The notes beneath the pieces were generated by a model. The model saw only the letters and a program-made list of their open reading frames with translations, made no database searches and was not told the DNA's origin. The position numbers and the translations under genes are program-made. A stretch of 64,000 bases of DNA from Stigmatella erecta (GTDB taxonomy: Bacteria; Myxococcota; Myxococcia; Myxococcales; Myxococcaceae): assembly GCF_900111745.1 (NCBI RefSeq), contig NZ_FOIJ01000004.1, positions 310,001 through 374,000 on the forward strand. The letters are read 5' to 3'. Shown piece by piece: positions 19,097 to 27,256 of this stretch; position 1 is the first letter of the stretch; each line of letters starts with the position of its first letter.

Positions 19097-22000
19097 ATGT
19101 ACTGCCCCGAATGCCGGCAAGAGCGGTTGTCTGGCCTCCAGTGTGTCCGCTGTGGAGGTGAGATGGTGGCCCGGTCCCGGGAGGCGCTGTCAGCGGACCT
19201 GGACCACGTCCACTACCTGCTCAACGAGGTGCCCCACTGGGACGTGCTGGAAGTCTCCTCGGGGGCGCGCAAGTACCTCATCGAGCGCTACGAGCGGCAG
19301 GCCCGCATCCTGTACTCGCTGCTCGCGGGAGGGGCGCCGGCCGTGGCGCCCGAGCCCGTCCCCGAGCCCGTTTCCGAGCCCGAGCCCGTGAGCCTTCCGG
19401 CCGGCGCCCTGCTGGCGCAGGCCGTGTCCGAGGTGGCCGCGGCGCCCGAGCCCGAGCCGCGCCCAGAGCCCGCCCCCGTGGAGGAGGAGCCCGAGCCGCT
19501 CTTCGAGCCGCCCCCCGTGCAGAGCCTCACCGCCCGCCTCGTGGAGGAGACGTCCGCCTGGAGCCGCATCTGGCGGCCCTTCCTCTACGAGAGCATTGGC
19601 TGGTTCCTCGGCGCGTTCCTCATCCTCGCCGGCACGCTCTACTTCGTCTTCGAGAGCTGGGCGGGGATGACCTCGGGGGTCCGCTCGCTCGTCGTCTTCG
19701 CGATGACGGCGTTCTACTCCGTGGGCTTCTCCACCTGGGGGGCCTTCCTGATGCGGCGCGAGGCGCTGCGCAGCGCCGGGCGCATCCTTTGTCTGATTGG
19801 CTCGGCGGTGGCGCCGCTGGCGGGGATCGCGCTGGGGCCCCTGGGGGGCCCGCTTCCGCTGGGGCTCGAAGGCGTGAGCCCCGTGCTGCTCGTGCCGGTG
19901 CTGCTGGTCTGGACCGCCGTCTCGGCCTTCCTCGCCCGCCGTCCCGCCGAGGCGATGGATGCGCCCTCCCGCCCCTTGCTCCAGGCGGGCCTGGTGGGCA
20001 CCACGCTGATGATGGGCCTGGCGCCCCTCGCCGCACGGCTGGGCGGGCCCGCGCTGTGGCTCCACCTGCTGCCCTGCGTGCTCTTCTTCCTGCTGGCGCG
20101 CCAGCAGCAGCGCGAGCCGAAGCAGGGCGAGGCGCTCGCCTTCGCCCTGGCCGCCCCGCTCTACCTGCTCGCGCTCTTCTCGGTCCGGTTGCACCTGGCC
20201 CTCGGCGCCGCGGGGGAGCCTCCCGCGGTGGGCTCCTATGCGCCCTTCGTCGCCTTCCTCCTGGCCATGTGTCTGGCGTTCCGGCGGAGCGAGCCCTCGC
20301 GGGCGGCGGATCCGCTTGCCCTGGCGGTGGCCGCGCTGCAGGTGGGCTGCCTCGTGCTGTCGGGGACGGGCGCGGCGCCGGCCTTCTTCGTCACGGCGGC
20401 CGTCTTCACGGGGACGATGTACTGGCTGGCCCAGGGAGAGCTTCCCCGGCTGCGCTGGCTCTACGCCGCCTATGCCGGGGCCTATCTCGCGTATGCCTCC
20501 AGCCCCCAGCTCGTTCCCGGGGTGGTGCAGCAGCTCATCGAGACCCTCAAGGCGCACCTGGGCTACCCGCCGTCCGAGACGCTGCCGTTCCAGTTCGGGG
20601 CGCTGACCGCGCTGCCCTTCGTCCTCGCGGGGGTGCTCCTGGCGGCCCGGCTGAGCCCGCGCGGGGCGCGGGAGGTGAGCGCGCGGGCGGCGGGAATCGC
20701 GCAGGTCCTGCTGCGCTCCACGGTGGTGGCCAGCATCCTCTTCGTCCTCATGGCACACCTGGGGCCGGACTCGCGTCCGGTGCTCTGGAGCGCGCTCGCG
20801 CTGGCGGCGGTGGGCGTGGCCGGGGGCCTGTGGCTGGAGCGCCCCGAGCTCTCCGGGGTGGGGGCCCTGCTGATGCTGGCCCTTCCCCTGTCCGCCCTGG
20901 CCCTGTTCGGCAACGCGGGCGCGTCCGTGCTGTGCGGTGGGGTGGCGCTGGGGTTCGCCGCGCTGGTCTCCCGGACGGCGCCTCCCGTGCGGCACTTCTT
21001 CAGCGGGGCGGTGGCCGTGCTGGCGCTGGCGGCCTTCTGCACCGGCTTCGCCTCGGCCCCCGGGTGGATGCCCACCGTGGGTTTGGCGCTGGCCGGGAGT
21101 GCCGCGCTCCTGACGGCGTGGTCCCTGGCGGACCCCCAGCTCGTGGCGCTGGCGGGCTGCATCGCCGCCGCGGTGGTGCCCCATGCCGCCTCGGGCATGA
21201 AGCCCTTCGGGCTGGAGGCGGTGGCGCTGACCCTGGCGCCCCTGGCGCTGGGCTTCGCGCTCCTGGGGGAGCGGGGCGGCCGCATGCGGCTGCTGGGCAT
21301 TCCGGGCATCCTCTATGCGCTCACGGCGTCCTGCCTGGCGGTGGTGATGCAGACGCCCGTGCCGGGCGTCATCCTGCTCGCCTCGGCGGCGGCCGTGGCC
21401 GTGGCCTCGCGCACGTTCCCGGTGAGCCGGCCTGTCGCGGTGCTCCTGGCGGGGCTGGCGCTCCTGCCCACCTGGAGTGACGGCGTTCATTTCTCTCCCT
21501 GGACGTGGCTGACGCCCGGGCTGTCCATGGCGTGCATGGTCCTCTGGGCCCTGGGGGCCTCGCTGGCCACCGCGCGCTGGGGCCGCGGTGCGAGCACCGT
21601 CACGGCGGGCCTGGCCGTGCTCGCGGGCGTGTTCGTGCCGGTGATGGCGATGCCGTCCTCCTCGCCCTTTTACGTGGGCGTGCTGTTCGGCGCGGCGCTG
21701 GCCTGTCTCCTCACGGCGCGGGCGTTGCCGGCGTCCCTGAGCGTCATCGCCGCGGCTGGGTGGGCGGCCCTGGGGGCCATGCATTTCCGGGAGGGCTTGC
21801 CGCTCCTGGCGGCCGCCCTGGGCGTCCTGGCCCTGCTGGAAGAGCGGCGGTGGGTGCGCGACGTGCTGGCGGGAGGGGGGCGCTTCGCGCTCGCGGCCAG
21901 CATCGCGTCCCTGCTCCTCCTGCCCCTGGCGCCATTGGTGTGGTGGACCCGTCCCCCGGTGGCGCTCCTGCTCGGGTGCATGACGTTGGTGCCGCTGCTG

Positions 22001-24430
22001 TGGGTGCGTGCCACCCGGCAGCCCCTGTTCCTCTTCTTCGCCCCCGTGCTCTCGGCGGCGTTCCTGTCCTTGCGAGGGGCCGCGCCCGCCCTCGCGCCGT
22101 TCCTGCCCTTGCTGGGGCTCCTGGTGCTCCGCGCCGTGGAGCATGTGCCCTCCGTGGCGCGGCTGCTGCTGGGGGAGCATGAGCCCTCGGCGCGTCAGGC
22201 CCTGTCTGGGTGGTTGCAGGCCGCCTTCGTGATGGTGGGGGGGGGGCTGGTGGTGACCGAGGCCTCCGGGGCGGCGCTCCTCGTGCTCGCGGTGGCGCTG
22301 GCGCTCCTGCCGGGCGCGAGGCCTTCCCTTCGGCTGGCCCTGGCGGTGTCGCTGCTCCTCTTCCTTCCCGAGGCCCGGTTCCCCACGGCGGCCGCCTTGC
22401 TGGCGCTCGGCGTGTTCGAGCACCACCGCCCCACGTGGACCTGGGCCTTCTTCCGGTGCGAGCCGGACCGGGCCTTCCGTCCGGTGCTGGTGCTGGGGGC
22501 GCTCTTCCTCGCCTGCGTGGCCGTGTACGACCACCTGTCTGCTGCCTCCCTCGCGGGGGTGGCGGGAGTGCTGGTCCTGGCGGCCTTCCTCCTGTCCTCA
22601 CGCTGGCTGCTGACGGGCGCGGTCCTCACGTTGGCGGTGGCGGCTTGGGTGCCGGGCGGCGGGTTCTGGACGGTGCATCCGTTCGCCCCGCTCGCCTTCA
22701 CCGGGGTGGCGTTCGCCGCGGCGCTCCTGTCCGCGCTGTGCCAGTCCGGCCGCGTGCAGCGGGCGCTCTCGGCGGCGGTGGCCCAGGTGCTCCCGGGGCT
22801 GGAGGACACCTGGAGTGAGCCCCTGTGGGTGGGTGGCATGCTCACGCTGGGGGGCCTGGTGGCGCGCCAGTGGGGGGGGGGGGGGGCAGGCACGCTGTCC
22901 CCGGGCGTGGCGGGGCTCGCGGCGGTGACGGCGCTGCTGCTCATGGTCTCCCGGGAGCAGGGGATGGCCTACGCGGCCACGGGCCTGCTGGGCGGGGTGC
23001 TCGTCGCGGCGGTGGCTCCAGGGTGGATGCCGGTGGCCGTGGGCGCGGCGGGGCTCGTGCTGTGTCTGGCGGGCATGCTCCTGGAGAAGCGGGAAGTCCC
23101 CGTGGGCGAGGCGCTGCACCACGGTGGGTGGATCCTCGCGCTGCTGGCCCTCATCGGCCTGCACAGCCTGCGGCATGTGAGCACGCCCCTGAGCTTCGTG
23201 CTGGCCGCGGCGGCCCTGTGGGCCGTCGTCCACCGGCGCCGGCGCGTGGAGCCGTTGGGTTGGCTCGGCACCCTCGTCACCGTCCACGCGCTGCTCGCGT
23301 TCCTGGGCGCCGTGTTCTCCACGGGCCGGGGCGCGGCGCTCCTCGTGCCCCACCTGGGCGCGGCCACCGCCGTGCTGGCCGCCGTGGCGTTCCACCTTGC
23401 GGGGACGAAGGTCCGCCGGGCCATGGGCCACGTCCTGGCGGCCCTGGCGCTCTTCGAGATGTCCGCGGGGCTGGTGCTGGTGCCGCTGAGCGGCGCGGGG
23501 GGGACGCTCCGGGAGGCGCTCGTGATGGGGGTGGGCTGCACCGTGCTGCTGGTGGCGCTCGTGCGCCGCGCGGTCTCCCAGGAGGACACGCTCTCCGCCT
23601 ACTTCGCGCAGGCCACGCTCGTGCTGGGCTACCTGGGCGTGCGGCTGCTGGGCATGGGAGGGCAGGGGCTGGGCATGACGGACAGCCTCGTGGCCCTGGT
23701 GAGCGGCGCGCTCTTCTCGGGCCTCTGCGTCTTCGCGCGGCGCGAGGGCTCTTCGCTCGCCGCGCTCCGCCGGCCCGCCTTCGTGGGCGCCTTCCTCTTC
23801 CCGCTGCTGGGGCTGTGCACCGCGCCGTGGGGCGAGACGGCTTCCACCGCGGCGCTGCTCGTGGGGCACGCCGCGCACTTCGCCGCGTTCGCCGTGCACC
23901 CGGTCCGCCGGGGCATGGCCTCGCTGGCCTCCGCGCTGGCCTTCAACGCCGCGCTGCTCGTCGTCTGGGTAGGCTCTGGCGCGGGCGAGCCGCAGTACTA
24001 CCTCATCCCCGCGGGGCTCTCCCTGCTGGTGCTGCTGGGCGTCTTCCGGGACTCGCTCGCCCCCGACACCCTGGCGCGGCTGCGCGCCCTGGCCGTCACC
24101 GTCATCTATGCCGCCGGCGCCTGGCAGCCGCTGATGTTCAACAACGGCCAGGCCATGGTGCTGTGCGTGGGGCTGTGCCTGCTGGGCGTGGGGGCGGGCA
24201 TCGCCCTGCGCATCCGCTCCTACGTCTACCTGGGCTCGGCGTTCCTGGTGACGTGCGTGGCCGCCAACCTGGTGCGCTTCGGCATGCGGGACCACCGCAT
24301 GGGCGCCGCGTTCCTGTCCTTGCTGGGGCTGCTGGTGGTGGGCTTCATGGTGCTGCTCAGCGCGCACCGCGAGCGGCTGCTCCAGCGGTATGCGCGGGTC
24401 CGCTCCCTGCTGGCCGCCTGGGAGGGCTGA
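19097..24430 (+). CDS. Giant polytopic membrane protein with N-terminal zinc ribbon
   Basis: 1777 residues. The N terminus is a zinc ribbon (C3-P-E-C6 ... C16-V-R-C19) followed by a helical segment and a flexible linker rich in Glu-Pro (about residues 84-140). From ~165 to the end, the protein is an almost unbroken series of hydrophobic helices, many dozen, with short loops and no recognisable transporter or enzyme signature; the repeated architecture suggests internal duplication. It ends with a cytoplasmic basic tail (AHRERLLQRYARVRSLL). Two long G runs, G10 at 22237 and G13 at 22872, lie within the frame and could slip. The gene stands alone and converges with the SDR gene. Function unknown. 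Confidence 0.72.
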   Translation: MYCPECRQERLSGLQCVRCGGEMVARSREALSADLDHVHYLLNEVPHWDVLEVSSGARKYLIERYERQARILYSLLAGGAPAVAPEPVPEPVSEPEPVSLPAGALLAQAVSEVAAAPEPEPRPEPAPVEEEPEPLFEPPPVQSLTARLVEETSAWSRIWRPFLYESIGWFLGAFLILAGTLYFVFESWAGMTSGVRSLVVFAMTAFYSVGFSTWGAFLMRREALRSAGRILCLIGSAVAPLAGIALGPLGGPLPLGLEGVSPVLLVPVLLVWTAVSAFLARRPAEAMDAPSRPLLQAGLVGTTLMMGLAPLAARLGGPALWLHLLPCVLFFLLARQQQREPKQGEALAFALAAPLYLLALFSVRLHLALGAAGEPPAVGSYAPFVAFLLAMCLAFRRSEPSRAADPLALAVAALQVGCLVLSGTGAAPAFFVTAAVFTGTMYWLAQGELPRLRWLYAAYAGAYLAYASSPQLVPGVVQQLIETLKAHLGYPPSETLPFQFGALTALPFVLAGVLLAARLSPRGAREVSARAAGIAQVLLRSTVVASILFVLMAHLGPDSRPVLWSALALAAVGVAGGLWLERPELSGVGALLMLALPLSALALFGNAGASVLCGGVALGFAALVSRTAPPVRHFFSGAVAVLALAAFCTGFASAPGWMPTVGLALAGSAALLTAWSLADPQLVALAGCIAAAVVPHAASGMKPFGLEAVALTLAPLALGFALLGERGGRMRLLGIPGILYALTASCLAVVMQTPVPGVILLASAAAVAVASRTFPVSRPVAVLLAGLALLPTWSDGVHFSPWTWLTPGLSMACMVLWALGASLATARWGRGASTVTAGLAVLAGVFVPVMAMPSSSPFYVGVLFGAALACLLTARALPASLSVIAAAGWAALGAMHFREGLPLLAAALGVLALLEERRWVRDVLAGGGRFALAASIASLLLLPLAPLVWWTRPPVALLLGCMTLVPLLWVRATRQPLFLFFAPVLSAAFLSLRGAAPALAPFLPLLGLLVLRAVEHVPSVARLLLGEHEPSARQALSGWLQAAFVMVGGGLVVTEASGAALLVLAVALALLPGARPSLRLALAVSLLLFLPEARFPTAAALLALGVFEHHRPTWTWAFFRCEPDRAFRPVLVLGALFLACVAVYDHLSAASLAGVAGVLVLAAFLLSSRWLLTGAVLTLAVAAWVPGGGFWTVHPFAPLAFTGVAFAAALLSALCQSGRVQRALSAAVAQVLPGLEDTWSEPLWVGGMLTLGGLVARQWGGGGAGTLSPGVAGLAAVTALLLMVSREQGMAYAATGLLGGVLVAAVAPGWMPVAVGAAGLVLCLAGMLLEKREVPVGEALHHGGWILALLALIGLHSLRHVSTPLSFVLAAAALWAVVHRRRRVEPLGWLGTLVTVHALLAFLGAVFSTGRGAALLVPHLGAATAVLAAVAFHLAGTKVRRAMGHVLAALALFEMSAGLVLVPLSGAGGTLREALVMGVGCTVLLVALVRRAVSQEDTLSAYFAQATLVLGYLGVRLLGMGGQGLGMTDSLVALVSGALFSGLCVFARREGSSLAALRRPAFVGAFLFPLLGLCTAPWGETASTAALLVGHAAHFAAFAVHPVRRGMASLASALAFNAALLVVWVGSGAGEPQYYLIPAGLSLLVLLGVFRDSLAPDTLARLRALAVTVIYAAGAWQPLMFNNGQAMVLCVGLCLLGVGAGIALRIRSYVYLGSAFLVTCVAANLVRFGMRDHRMGAAFLSLLGLLVVGFMVLLSAHRERLLQRYARVRSLLAAWEG
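22237..22246 (+). repeat. Homopolymer G10 tract inside the giant membrane-protein gene
   Basis: Ten consecutive G bases within the coding frame near codon 1050. Loss or gain of one base would truncate the 1777-residue protein. Could be a slippage site or, if the assembly is from error-prone reads, a site to verify. Confidence 0.8.
22872..22884 (+). repeat. Homopolymer G13 tract inside the giant membrane-protein gene
   Basis: Thirteen consecutive G bases near codon 1260, coding for a Gly run. This is the longest homopolymer I noticed in the window and a second potential slippage point in the same gene. Confidence 0.85.
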
Positions 24431-24436
24431 GGCGGA

Positions 24437-24468
24437 CGCGGGGGCCTGGGCGCTTCAGGGCCCCCGCG
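24437..24468. terminator. Hairpin between convergent genes
   Basis: Perfect 10-bp GC stem (24437-24446 with 24459-24468), 12-base loop, in the 57-bp gap between the giant membrane-protein gene and the SDR gene. No T-tract on either side. Confidence 0.5.
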
Positions 24469-24487
24469 GGGAAGCGAGGCGCTCGCC

Positions 24488-25309
24488 TCAGTCGATGAAG
24501 AAGTCCGGCAGGGGCTGCGTGCCGGGCTTCACCAGGTACTGGTCGAAGTCGGTGACGCCCGCCTCGCGCAGCACCTCGTCGTCGATGAAGAAGTTGCCGG
24601 TGCACGCGCGGCTGTCGCGGGTGAGGATGGCATAGGCCGCGTCGGCCATGATGTCGGGGGTGCGGCTGGCGTCCATCATCTCCTGGCCGCCCAGCATGTT
24701 CACCGCGGCGGTGGCGATGGTGGTGCGCGGCCACAGGGCGTTGAAGGCCACGCCGTTCTCACGGAACTCCTCGGCCATGCCGAGCACGCACATGCTCATG
24801 CCGTACTTGGCCATGGTGTAGGCCACGTGGCCCTGGAACCACTTGGTCTTCATGCTGAGCGGCGGCGAGAGCGTGAGGACGTGCGGGTTCTTCGCCTTGA
24901 GCAGCTCCGGCAGGCACGCCTGGGTGGTGGCGTAGGTGCCGCGCACATTGACGCCGAACATCAGGTCGAACTTCTTCATCGGCGTCTGCAGCGTGCCGGT
25001 GAGGCTGATGGCGCTGGCGTTGTTCACGCAGATGTCGATGCCCCCGAAGCGCTCCACCGCCTGCTTCACGGCGTCGTGGATCTGCTCCTCCTGGCGGATG
25101 TCCACCATGAGGGGCAGCGCCTTGCCGCCTTCCTTCTCAATCTCCTCGGCGGCCGAGTAGATGGTGCCGGGCAGCTTGGGGTGGGGCGCGGACGTCTTGG
25201 CGGCGATGACGATGTTGGCGCCATCCCGCGCGGCGCGTTTGGCGATGGCCAGACCAATGCCTCGGCTCGCGCCAGTGATGAACAGGGTCTTTCCCTTCAG
25301 CGTGCTCAC
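24488..25309 (-). CDS. Short-chain dehydrogenase, HSDL2-like
   Basis: 273 residues, Rossmann fold. Cofactor loop TGASRGIGLA, NNAS motif (CVNNASAISLTG), and catalytic Tyr-x3-Lys in HVAYTMAKYGMSM. The Ser usually at the catalytic triad is in LSPPLSMK. The sequence KTSAPHPKLPGTIYSAAEEIEKEGGKALPLMVDIR is characteristic of hydroxysteroid-dehydrogenase-like 2 proteins, linked to fatty-acid metabolism, but the substrate is unproven. The GTG start overlaps the stop of the upstream LysR gene in GTGA, so the two are probably co-translated. Confidence 0.88.
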   Translation of the reverse strand: MSTLKGKTLFITGASRGIGLAIAKRAARDGANIVIAAKTSAPHPKLPGTIYSAAEEIEKEGGKALPLMVDIRQEEQIHDAVKQAVERFGGIDICVNNASAISLTGTLQTPMKKFDLMFGVNVRGTYATTQACLPELLKAKNPHVLTLSPPLSMKTKWFQGHVAYTMAKYGMSMCVLGMAEEFRENGVAFNALWPRTTIATAAVNMLGGQEMMDASRTPDIMADAAYAILTRDSRACTGNFFIDDEVLREAGVTDFDQYLVKPGTQPLPDFFID

Positions 25310-26343
25310 CGCAGGGCCTTTCTCCCGGGCCCCAGCGGAGCCCTTTGGGTGTCGTGTCGCCTGCCCGAAGGAGCAGGGGCCTCCCTTCCGTACTGTGTCC
25401 TGGGAGGAATGGCCACCGTGAATTCACCCGCCTGCCCGGCGCCCTCCAGAAGCCAGTCTCGCACGGCGAGAAAGCGCGCCGCCGGGGCCGCGGCCTTGCG
25501 CCACGCCAGCCAGAGCGTTCCGCGCGGGCGGCGCAGCGAGGAGCGCCGGGACTCGGGCTCCAGGGCCACGGCGCGCCCGGCCTCCAGCACGGGCCCCACC
25601 AGGTAGCCTGGGAGCACGGCGATGCCACACCCGGCCTCCACGAGCGCCAGCATCTCGTCCAGGTTCGCGATGTGGCACACCACCTGGGAGGGCAGCGGCT
25701 CCTGGGGCCCGAACGCCGCGCGCCACCACGGGGCGAGCATCGCCAGGTCCGCGTCGAACGCGATGAAGCGGTGCTGGGCGAAGTCGCGGGCCGTGCGCGG
25801 CGTGCCGTGTTTGCGCACATACGCGGGCGAGGCCACGGCCAGGAAGTGCTCCTGGCCAATCTCCCGGACCTCCAGCGCCGGCTCCTCGGGCAGGGTGCCC
25901 ACGATGGCCAGGTCCACCTCGCCCGCGAGCAGCCTTCGGATGAGCAGGCTCGCCACCTCGAAGCGGATGGTCAGCCGCAGCTCCGGGTAGCGCTCCATCA
26001 ACCCGGGCAACCGGGGCCGCAGCCAGGCGCGGCAGAAGGGCCAGGGGCCGCCCAGGGACACCTCGCCCTTCACCGTGCGCTGGGTCTCGGCCGCCGCGTC
26101 GAGCGCCGCGTCCAGCGCGGGCAGGTGTTCGGCGAGCCGGTCGATCAGGGCTTGCCCCGTGGGCGTGAGCCGGGCCCGGCGTCCCACCCGCTCGAACAGC
26201 GTGACGCCGAGCCGCTGCTCCAGGGCCTTGAGCTGCTGGCCGACTGCGGAGGCGGTGATGCCCAACCGGGCGGCGGCGGCGGCATGGGTGCCCGCGCGGC
26301 TCACCTCCCACAGCGTCCACAGCGCCTCGCGATTGCCAAGCAT
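25306..26343 (-). CDS. LysR-family transcriptional regulator
   Basis: 345 residues. N-terminal winged helix (~1-60): LWTLWEVSRAGTHAAAAARLGITASAVGQQLKALEQ is split over helix-turn-helix and wing. The effector domain follows (~90-300), with HRFIAFDADL and ALVEAGCGIAVLPGYLVG typical of the family. A ~40-residue basic, Pro-rich tail after the usual end is unusual. The ATG at 26343 gives MLGNREALW; the open frame extends upstream but is not LysR-like. It is coupled to the SDR gene (GTGA overlap) and divergent from the DJ-1/PfpI gene, with 108 bp between, a classical layout for a regulator controlling its neighbour. Confidence 0.88.
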   Translation of the reverse strand: MLGNREALWTLWEVSRAGTHAAAAARLGITASAVGQQLKALEQRLGVTLFERVGRRARLTPTGQALIDRLAEHLPALDAALDAAAETQRTVKGEVSLGGPWPFCRAWLRPRLPGLMERYPELRLTIRFEVASLLIRRLLAGEVDLAIVGTLPEEPALEVREIGQEHFLAVASPAYVRKHGTPRTARDFAQHRFIAFDADLAMLAPWWRAAFGPQEPLPSQVVCHIANLDEMLALVEAGCGIAVLPGYLVGPVLEAGRAVALEPESRRSSLRRPRGTLWLAWRKAAAPAARFLAVRDWLLEGAGQAGEFTVAIPPRTQYGREAPAPSGRRHDTQRAPLGPGRKALR

Positions 26344-26451
26344 GGCTTGAGTGTATGTGAAGAAGCGCTCGGTTTTCTTGGGAATCGCGTGGCGGTACTT
26401 CTGGGGCCATCGAAGCCCTGACGACCAGGGCCCACGCGAGGCGAGACAACG

Positions 26452-27147
26452 ATGAAGCTGCTGGCGGCCGTGAAGATCCTGCTGATTGTCACCAGTCATG
26501 AGCAGTTGGGAGACACCCCGGAGCGCACCGGCTACTGGCTGGAGGAACTGGCGGCGCCCTACAAGGAGTTCACGGAGGCGGGGGCGCAGGTGGACATCGC
26601 CTCGCCGCGCGGGGGCAAGGCGCCCGCGGACCCGAAGAGCGTGAAGGACGCGGACGAGGTCTCCCGCGCGTTCCTGGCGGATCCCCAGGCGGCGAAGAAG
26701 CTGGAGAACACGCTGGTGCTGGACACGGTGAAGGACACGTACGACGCCTACTTCGTGGTGGGCGGGCACGGGGTGATGTGGGACCTGGCGGTGCACACGC
26801 CGCTGCAGCGGCTGCTCGCGGACGGGTACGCCCGGGGCTCCGTGGTGGCGGCGGTCTGCCATGGGCCCGCGGCCCTGGTGGGGGTGAAGGACAAGGAGGG
26901 CCGTCCGCTGGTGGCCGGCAAGCGCGTGGCGGCCTTCTCGAACGAGGAGGAGCAGGGCGCGAAGCTCGACAAGGTGGTGCCCTTCGCCCTGGAGACGCGG
27001 CTGCGGGAGCTGGGCGCGCGCTACGAGCGGGGCCCGATGTGGAAGAGCTTCGCGGTGCGGGATGGCCGGCTCGTGACGGGGCAGAACCCGGCCTCGTCCG
27101 TGGCCGCCGCGCGCGAAGTCATCCAGGCCCTGAAGGAGAAGAAGTAG
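26452..27147 (+). CDS. DJ-1/PfpI-family protein (Hsp31-like)
   Basis: 231 residues, single domain. The nucleophile elbow is VVAAVCHGPAALVGV, with Cys preceded by a supporting Glu/Asp network, and GGHGVMWDL supplies the small oxyanion loop. The insertion EEQGAKLDKVVPFALETRLRELGARYERG and the closing GQNPASSVAAAREV match the Hsp31/glyoxalase-III-like branch, which detoxifies methylglyoxal or acts as a holdase; activity is unproven. No signal peptide. Divergent from a LysR gene, its likely regulator. Confidence 0.87.
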   Translation: MKLLAAVKILLIVTSHEQLGDTPERTGYWLEELAAPYKEFTEAGAQVDIASPRGGKAPADPKSVKDADEVSRAFLADPQAAKKLENTLVLDTVKDTYDAYFVVGGHGVMWDLAVHTPLQRLLADGYARGSVVAAVCHGPAALVGVKDKEGRPLVAGKRVAAFSNEEEQGAKLDKVVPFALETRLRELGARYERGPMWKSFAVRDGRLVTGQNPASSVAAAREVIQALKEKK

Positions 27148-27256
27148 GGCCTCGCGGGTGTAGCGCAGCCGGCAGTGTTCTCAAGGCCCTCGCCAGGGGA
27201 GGGGACCGGATGATATCGGGCAGCGTTGCTGCTTAATCAGGTCTTTCATTCTAGTC

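Noticed and set aside
19190-22534. A 1114-codon minus-strand open frame across the giant membrane-protein gene
   Set aside because: Arg/Gln/Gly/His-rich shadow; the plus strand gives regular membrane helices and a zinc ribbon.
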